A DNA stretch of 64,000 bases, from positions 13,333,288 to 13,397,287 of the forward strand of contig NC_092020.1 of the NCBI RefSeq assembly GCF_042242105.1, given 5' to 3'. Origin of the DNA: Pempheris klunzingeri. Its lineage: Eukaryota; Chordata; Actinopteri; Acropomatiformes; Pempheridae. A program made the position numbers and the translations under genes. The notes beneath the pieces are model-generated. The model did no database searches, was not told the origin of the DNA, and worked only from the letters and a program-made list of their open reading frames with translations. How positions within the stretch are numbered: the stretch's first letter is position 1; every line of letters starts with the position of its first letter. Shown piece by piece: positions 57,737 to 64,000 of this stretch.

Positions 57737-57909
57737 TTTATGTCGACACACTGAAAGCCAGTTTCCAGTAGTGTGCAGCATTGGACTAAAACCGCTTGGT
57801 ATTACGAGTGCAATGTGACGATTTTTTAATATCCAAGGAATTCACGAATACATCGTTGTTATATTTTGATTCAAACTCGAATATCAGTTGTTTTGTTCTC
57901 GCAGTAACA

Positions 57910-60303
57910 ATGGGATACGGTAGAATTGCGCTGCACTGTTGCGGCCTTGCTTTTCTTTTCCTCGTCCTCCACCCCGTCCAGGGAGACGTGAGCTACTCTG
58001 TTCCGGAGGAGATGAAACGTGGATCTGTGATAGGAAATATCGCAAAGGATCTGGGACTTGATTTGGGCAGACTGTCCGCTCGCAAGGCTCGTATTGATAC
58101 TGAAGATAACAGTGTGAAGTACTGCGGTGTGAATCTCAGTACCGGAGACTTGATTGTGCAAGAGAGGATTGACAGAGAAGGGCTTTGTGCGAAAAAGGCA
58201 TCGTGTGTTCTGAAACAGGAACTAGTCCTGGAAAATCCTTTAGAACTGCACCGTATTAGTATCCGAGTTCAAGATATTAATGATAATTCACCACAATTTA
58301 AAGAGGAGGCGCTTAAGATTGAAATCCAAGAATCGGCGGACAAAGGTGCTCGTTTTCTGTTGGATGAGGCACACGATGGAGACATCGGAGAAAATGCTGT
58401 TCAGGGCTACTCACTTCAGCAGAATGATCATTTCAAGCTAAATATAAACACTAAAGCAGGTGGACGAAAATATGGCGAATTGTTTTTAGACAAAGAATTA
58501 GACAGAGAGGACAAACAAGAGATGATGTTATTGCTTACCGCATTTGATGGAGGCTCTCCTCAGAGATCAGGTACTGTAGTCATACACGTCACTGTACTGG
58601 ATGCTAATGATAACGTACCAGTGTTCAGCCAGGCCGTTTATAAAGCCAGTCTGCCTGAAAACTCTCCTCTGGATACATTAGTGATCACAGTGAGTGCAGC
58701 TGATGCAGACGAAGGTTTGAATAGCGAAATAACTTATGGATTTGATCATGTTTCAGATGAAAGTAGCAACGTGTTTTCTTTACACCCTAAAACAGGTGAC
58801 GTGAGAGTAGCTGGATCTATTGATTATGAGAAAGAATCGTCATATGAAATGCAGATTAGTGCCAAAGATGGTCTCGGATTGGCTTCATACGCGACGTTAA
58901 TTATTGAAATCACTGATATAAATGACAACGCCCCAGTGATATATCTGAAGTCTGTGACTAACCCCATACCTGAGAACGTGTCACCTGGTACAGAGGTGGG
59001 CATCATTAACGTGCAGGACAGAGACTCTGAGAGTAACAGACAGGTCCGCTGCTCCATTCAGCAAAACGTCCCTTTTAAGTTGGTTCCTTCCATTAAAAAC
59101 TATTATTCTCTGGTGACCACAGGACAACTGGACCGTGAACTAGTGTCTGATTACAACATTACGATCAGCGCCACTGACGAGGGCTCTCCACCTCTGTCCT
59201 CCTCTAAAAGTGTCCAGTTATCTGTAGCAGACATCAACGACAACCCGCCTGTGTTTGAGGAACAGTCGTACAGCGCATATGTGAGTGAAAACAACAAAGC
59301 TGGCTCCACTTTATGTTCCGTTGCTGCTCGAGACCCCGACTGGAGACAAAACGGCACAGTGATTTATTCTCTGTTAGCCGGTGAGGTGCAGGGCGCCCCG
59401 GTGTCCTCCTATGTGTCTGTTAACGGAGACACGGGGGTGATCCACGCTGTGAGGTCGTTTGATTACGAACAGTTGAGGAGTTTTAAAGTCCAGGTGATGG
59501 CCAGAGACAACGGTTCTCCTCCGCTGAGCAGCAACGTGACCGTCAGCGTCTTCATATCGGACGTGAATGACAACTCTCCTCAGATCCTGTACCCCACCCC
59601 GGAGGGCAACTCCTTCATGACCGAGCTGGTCCCCAAAGCTGCACACGGAGGCTCTCTGGTGTCCAAAGTGATCGCGGTGGACGCGGACTCCGGACAGAAC
59701 GCCTGGCTGTCCTATCATATAGTGAAATCCACTGATCCGGGACTTTTCACCATTGGTGTCCACAGCGGAGAGATCAGGACACAGCGGGACATTTCTGAGT
59801 CTGACAGCATGAAACAGAACCTGATTGTGGCAGTGAAAGATAACGGACAGCCCTCTCTGTCTGCCACCTGCTCCATGTATCTCCTTATTTCTGATAACTT
59901 GGCTGAGGTGCCGGAGCTGAAGGACATTTCTTATGATGAGAAGAACTCCAAGCTGACCTCATACCTGATTATCGCTCTGGTGTCCGTGTCCACGTTTTTT
60001 CTGACCTTCATCATCATCATCCTGGGTGTGAGGTTTTGTCGCAGGAGAAAGCCCAGACTGTTGTTTGATGGAGCAGTAGCCATCCCCAGCGCTTATCTCC
60101 CTCCTAATTACGCAGATGTTGACGGCACAGGAACTTTACGCAGCGCTTATAATTATGACGCCTACCTGACAACAGGGTCAAGAACCAGTGACTTTAAGTT
60201 CGTGTCATCTTACAATGACAACACGCTGCCTGCTGACCAGACTCTGAGGAAAAGTCCTACTGACTTTGCTGAGGTGTTTGGAGATTGTGATGCTTCTCCT
60301 GAG
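57910..60303 (+). CDS. pcdh2g: Protocadherin-2 gamma-type variable exon 15 (type I)
   Basis: The exon encodes 798 residues with signal peptide 1-25 and helix at about 683-707. The frame is open upstream to an ATG at 57796, but the added 38 residues are not signal-like and the conserved start among type I exons is 57910. It is almost the same as exon 16; differences include Gln versus Arg at residue 140 on the EC2 A strand, ELFLDKE versus ELVLDKE later in EC2, GDVRV versus GEVRV in EC3 and DINDN versus DVNDN at the EC3-EC4 linker. The tail is GDCDASPE with donor GAG|GTAGGC; read-through stops at 60342. Confidence 0.95.
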
Positions 60304-60804
60304 GTAGGCAAACGTCTCATATTATTTCTCTCCGACTTCTAAGTCTTCTCTGATGAGACATTCTTCAGCTTTGCTGTCAGTATTGGATACTGAATTGGCC
60401 TCACAACATGTTTTTTTGTAATTAGAACGGGGAAAGTGAAATTTGACAGGTCTAATGTTTGCAGTACCTGGCGGCCAAAGTTTGCGCATGAGGGTTTGTT
60501 TGGTCTCATATGACAACATGGCTGTTTTAATATAAAATATCTTGCAAATGGCTTTTTTTAACCAATCAAAGCTTTCTGTTCTGGTGCAGACCAGCTGAAA
60601 AGCTGTTTAAGGATCCACTGGAAGGGTGTTGAGGTCAACCTCCTTTCCTTTCTACCTTACATTCATGTTCATTATTCCAATGCTGTTAAATCTTTGGATA
60701 GCTACTCAAAAATATTCAGTCTCTTCTGTGTTTTGTCGTGGTCCACATGTCTGTGTGAAGTTGCTCTCGTTCCCTGAAGAAAACTTTAGATTTTCACTCG
60801 GCGT

Positions 60805-60825
60805 TTCTCTGTCCATGGTGCTGAA
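60805..60825 (-). promoter_or_regulatory. RE1/NRSE (REST-binding) site upstream of exon 16
   Basis: CTGTCCATGGTGCTGAA, a copy of the site upstream of exon 15, lies 535 bp before the CSE. Confidence 0.83.
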
Positions 60826-61339
60826 AGCAGTTTTAGCTCCAGCTGCATTTTTTAGATCCAGTTCACCTGGCAAATCATTACTGCCTATTCGGTCACTGTT
60901 TCACTGTTCGTGTATATTAAATTTGACCTATTTTGCTTTCATATTATTTATTCTTTCTTTGATTTATTTTCCATTCTACTGTTATATTAACCTCAATCAT
61001 ATTTTATGTATCAAATTGTTGGATTCTTTTCTGGATCCAGGCATCTATAAATGTCATCCCTTTCACCTCCGTTTTCCATGTTGTTAGTGGAATAACATAT
61101 AGCCACGTTACGTTATTGTGTAGAACACATTATTTCTGGTTTGAATGATTTATCTTTTTCTCTTTTTTACTATAAATGAGATGGAATAAATATGTCAGTC
61201 TGTCTGTAGTTGTAGTAAATCCTTTCTACGTGGTGGCATAACAGTTATTTTAGGATTCACAAGTTTGTCTGTAAAGATTTGTCTTTTAGTTCCGTTTAAA
61301 GAAAACCACACATTGTAGTGTTATACCTCAAAAAGTACT

Positions 61340-61391
61340 CAAGGTGTCAGTGTGCACTAATATACGAGATTGCACGTTCTCTCCCCACCCA
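61340..61391 (+). promoter_or_regulatory. Promoter of variable exon 16 (variant CSE plus C-rich box)
   Basis: CAAGGTGTCAGTGTGCACTA with TCAGT core, then CTCCCCACCCA at 61381-61391, 225 bp before ATG 61565. It is identical in layout to exon 15. Confidence 0.65.
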
Positions 61392-61564
61392 TTTATGTCG
61401 ACACACTGAAAGCCAGTTTCCAGTAGTGTGCAGCATTGGACTAAAACCGCTTGGTATTACGAGTGCAATGTGACGATTTTTGAATATCCAAGGAATTCAC
61501 GAATACATCGTTGTTATATTTTGCTTCAAACTCGAATATCAGTTGTTTTGTTCTTGCAGTAACA

Positions 61565-63958
61565 ATGGGATACAGTAGAATTGCGCTGCACTGTTGCGGC
61601 CTTGCTTTTCTTTTCCTCGTCCTCCACCCCGTCCAGGGAGACGTGAGCTACTCTGTTCCGGAGGAGATGAAACGTGGATCTGTGATAGGAAATATCGCAA
61701 AGGATCTGGGACTTGATTTGGGCAGACTGTCCGCTCGCAAGGCTCGTATTGATACTGAAGATAACAGTGTGAAGTACTGCGGTGTGAATCTCAGTACCGG
61801 AGACTTGATTGTGCAAGAGAGGATTGACAGAGAAGGGCTTTGTGCGAAAAAGGCATCGTGTGTTCTGAAACAGGAACTAGTCCTGGAAAATCCTTTAGAA
61901 CTGCACCGTATTAGTATCCGAGTTCAAGATATTAATGATAATTCACCACAATTTAAAGAGGAGGCGCTTAAGATTGAAATTCGTGAATCGGCGGATAAAG
62001 GTGCTCGTTTTCTGTTGGATGAGGCACACGATGGAGACATCGGAGAAAATGCTGTTCAGGGCTACTCACTTCAGCAGAATGATCATTTCAAACTAAATAT
62101 AAACACTAAAGCAGGTGGACGAAAATATGGCGAACTGGTTTTAGACAAAGAATTAGACAGAGAGGACAAACAAGAGATGATGTTATTGCTTACCGCATTT
62201 GATGGAGGCTCTCCTCAGAGATCAGGTACTGTAGTCATACACGTCACTGTACTGGATGCTAATGATAACGTACCAGTGTTCAGCCAGGCCGTTTATAAAG
62301 CCAGTCTGCCTGAAAACTCTCCTCTGGATACATTAGTGATCACAGTGAGTGCAGCTGATGCAGACGAAGGTTTGAATAGCGAAATAACTTATGGATTTGA
62401 TCATGTTTCAGATGAAAGTAGCAACGTGTTTTCTTTACACCCTAAAACAGGTGAAGTGAGAGTAGCTGGATCTATTGATTATGAGAAAGAATCGTCATAT
62501 GAAATGCAGATTAGTGCCAAAGATGGTCTCGGATTGGCTTCATACGCGACGTTAATTATTGAAATCACTGATGTAAATGACAACGCCCCAGTGATATATC
62601 TGAAGTCTGTGACTAACCCCATACCTGAGAACGTGTCACCTGGTACAGAGGTGGGCATCATTAACGTGCAGGACAGAGACTCTGAGAGTAACAGACAGGT
62701 CCGCTGCTCCATTCAGCAAAACGTCCCTTTTAAGTTGGTTCCTTCCATTAAAAACTATTATTCTCTGGTGACCACAGGACAACTGGACCGTGAACTAGTG
62801 TCTGATTACAACATTACAATCAGCGCCACTGACGAGGGCTCTCCACCTCTGTCCTCCTCTAAAAGTGTCCAGTTATCTGTAGCAGACATCAACGACAACC
62901 CGCCTGTGTTTGAGGAACAGTCGTACAGCGCATATGTGAGTGAAAACAACAAAGCTGGCTCCACTTTATGTTCCGTTGCTGCTCGAGACCCCGACTGGAG
63001 ACAAAACGGCACAGTGATTTATTCTCTGTTAGCCGGTGAGGTGCAGGGCGCCCCGGTGTCCTCCTATGTGTCTGTTAACGGAGACACGGGGGTGATCCAC
63101 GCTGTGAGGTCGTTTGATTACGAACAGTTGAGGAGTTTTAAAGTCCAGGTGATGGCCAGAGACAACGGTTCTCCTCCGCTGAGCAGCAACGTGACCGTCA
63201 GCGTCTTCATATCGGACGTGAATGACAACTCTCCTCAGATCCTGTACCCCACCCCGGAGGGCAACTCCTTCATGACCGAGCTGGTCCCCAAAGCTGCACA
63301 CGGAGGCTCTCTGGTGTCCAAAGTGATCGCGGTGGACGCGGACTCCGGACAGAACGCCTGGCTGTCCTATCATATAGTGAAATCCACTGATCCGGGACTT
63401 TTCACCATTGGTGTCCACAGCGGAGAGATCAGGACACAGCGGGACATTTCTGAGTCTGACAGCATGAAACAGAACCTGATTGTGGCAGTGAAAGATAACG
63501 GACAGCCCTCTCTGTCTGCCACCTGCTCCATGTATCTCCTTATTTCTGATAACTTGGCTGAGGTGCCGGAGCTGAAGGACATTTCTTATGATGAGAAGAA
63601 CTCCAAGCTGACCTCATACCTGATTATCGCTCTGGTGTCCGTGTCCACGTTTTTTCTGACCTTCATCATCATCATCCTGGGTGTGAGGTTTTGTCGCAGG
63701 AGAAAGCCCAGACTGTTGTTTGATGGAGCAGTAGCCATCCCCAGCGCTTATCTCCCTCCTAATTACGCAGATGTTGACGGCACAGGAACTTTACGCAGCG
63801 CTTACAATTATGACGCCTACCTGACAACAGGGTCAAGAACCAGTGACTTTAAGTTCGTGTCATCTTACAATGACAACACACTGCCTGCTGACCAGACTCT
63901 GAGGAAAAGTCCCACTGACTTTGCTGAGGTGTTTGGAGATTGTGATGCTTCTCCTGAG
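61565..63958 (+). CDS. pcdh2g: Protocadherin-2 gamma-type variable exon 16 (type I)
   Basis: The exon encodes 798 residues and is complete within the window although the frame stays open to the window edge: it ends at GDCDASPE with donor GAG|GTAGGA at 63959. The start follows TTCTTGCAGTAACA, the same context as exons 13 and 15. The signal peptide is 1-25, EC1 has CX5C in LCAKKASC, and the helix lies at about 683-707. Arg at residue 140 on the EC2 A strand is encoded by CGT, where exon 15 has CAA (Gln), so two of three codon bases differ in an otherwise near-identical neighbourhood. The last 42 bases of the window are the start of its intron and hold no other recognisable feature. Confidence 0.95.
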
Positions 63959-64000
63959 GTAGGAACAACCAAAAACAATGGCTCTGTTATCTTTATCACA

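Larger units (their letters stand above)
56648..57909. repeat. Intergenic duplicate upstream of a type I exon, copy 1
   Basis: This 1,262-base spacer is nearly identical to 60304-61564. It contains an RE1-like site (57150-57170) and the exon 15 promoter (57685-57736). An open frame of 153 codons at 56971-57432 is present in both copies but is hydrophobic low-complexity translation across the RE1 site and is not credible as a gene. Confidence 0.9.
60304..61564. repeat. Intergenic duplicate upstream of a type I exon, copy 2
   Basis: This 1,261-base near-copy of 56648-57909 carries the RE1-like site (60805-60825) and the exon 16 promoter (61340-61391). Confidence 0.9.

Noticed and set aside
57796-57909. 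ATG start 38 codons upstream for exon 15
   Set aside because: The extension is absent from the type I siblings and breaks the signal peptide; the shared ATG 57910 fits.
1-64000. Assembly artefact as the cause of near-identical modules
   Set aside because: Copies carry distinct substitutions, different tails and different neighbours, which a simple duplication error would not produce; long reads would settle copy number.

Overview
The window is a stretch of a teleost-type clustered protocadherin locus. It holds sixteen complete, same-strand variable exons of about 2.4 kb, each encoding a signal peptide, six cadherin (EC) domains, a transmembrane helix and a short cytoplasmic stub. Each ends in frame at a phase-0 splice donor. 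The stub, with its [18 protein letters not shown] core, is the one I associate from memory with fish pcdh2-gamma exons, so I call the array pcdh2g; paralogue numbers cannot be assigned. The constant exons to which each variable exon should splice are not in the window and should lie downstream.

Layout, with exon types named here by their 5' halves: 1 (A), 2 (B), 3 (C), 4 (B), 5 (A), 6 (D), 7 (E), 8 (B), 9 (E), 10 (F), 11 (G), 12 (H), 13 (I), 14 (H), 15 (I), 16 (I). EC1-EC3 distinguish the types. From EC4 through the cytoplasmic stub (about 1.36 kb) all sixteen are nearly identical, the expected sign of recurrent gene conversion. Several 1.3-1.6 kb intergenic segments are also duplicated or triplicated with the exons they flank, so the array grew recently by unequal exchange, apparently with breakpoints inside the homogenised block.

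Regulation: about 185-245 bp before each start codon lies a conserved promoter element resembling the clustered-protocadherin CSE (core TCGCT), usually followed by a CTCCACCCA box. In exons 12-16 the core has changed to TCACT or TCAGT. Farther upstream, between most exons, lie matches to the RE1/NRSE site of the REST repressor, all in the same orientation. The four intergenic spacers upstream of exons 5, 6, 10 and 13 each carry at least one such site; I found no convincing one upstream of exons 3 and 11.

Expected function, from family knowledge: a neuron picks a few promoters, splices the chosen variable exon to the shared constant exons, and displays the product for homophilic self-recognition. 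With EC4-EC6 homogenised here, diversity must come from EC1-EC3. One EC2 position (about mature residue 115) differs in three of four groups of young duplicates and within the fourth as well. I saw no RNA gene, CRISPR array, retroviral element or unrelated protein gene; one short sequence in the exon 12-13 spacer resembles a Tc1/mariner-like terminus.
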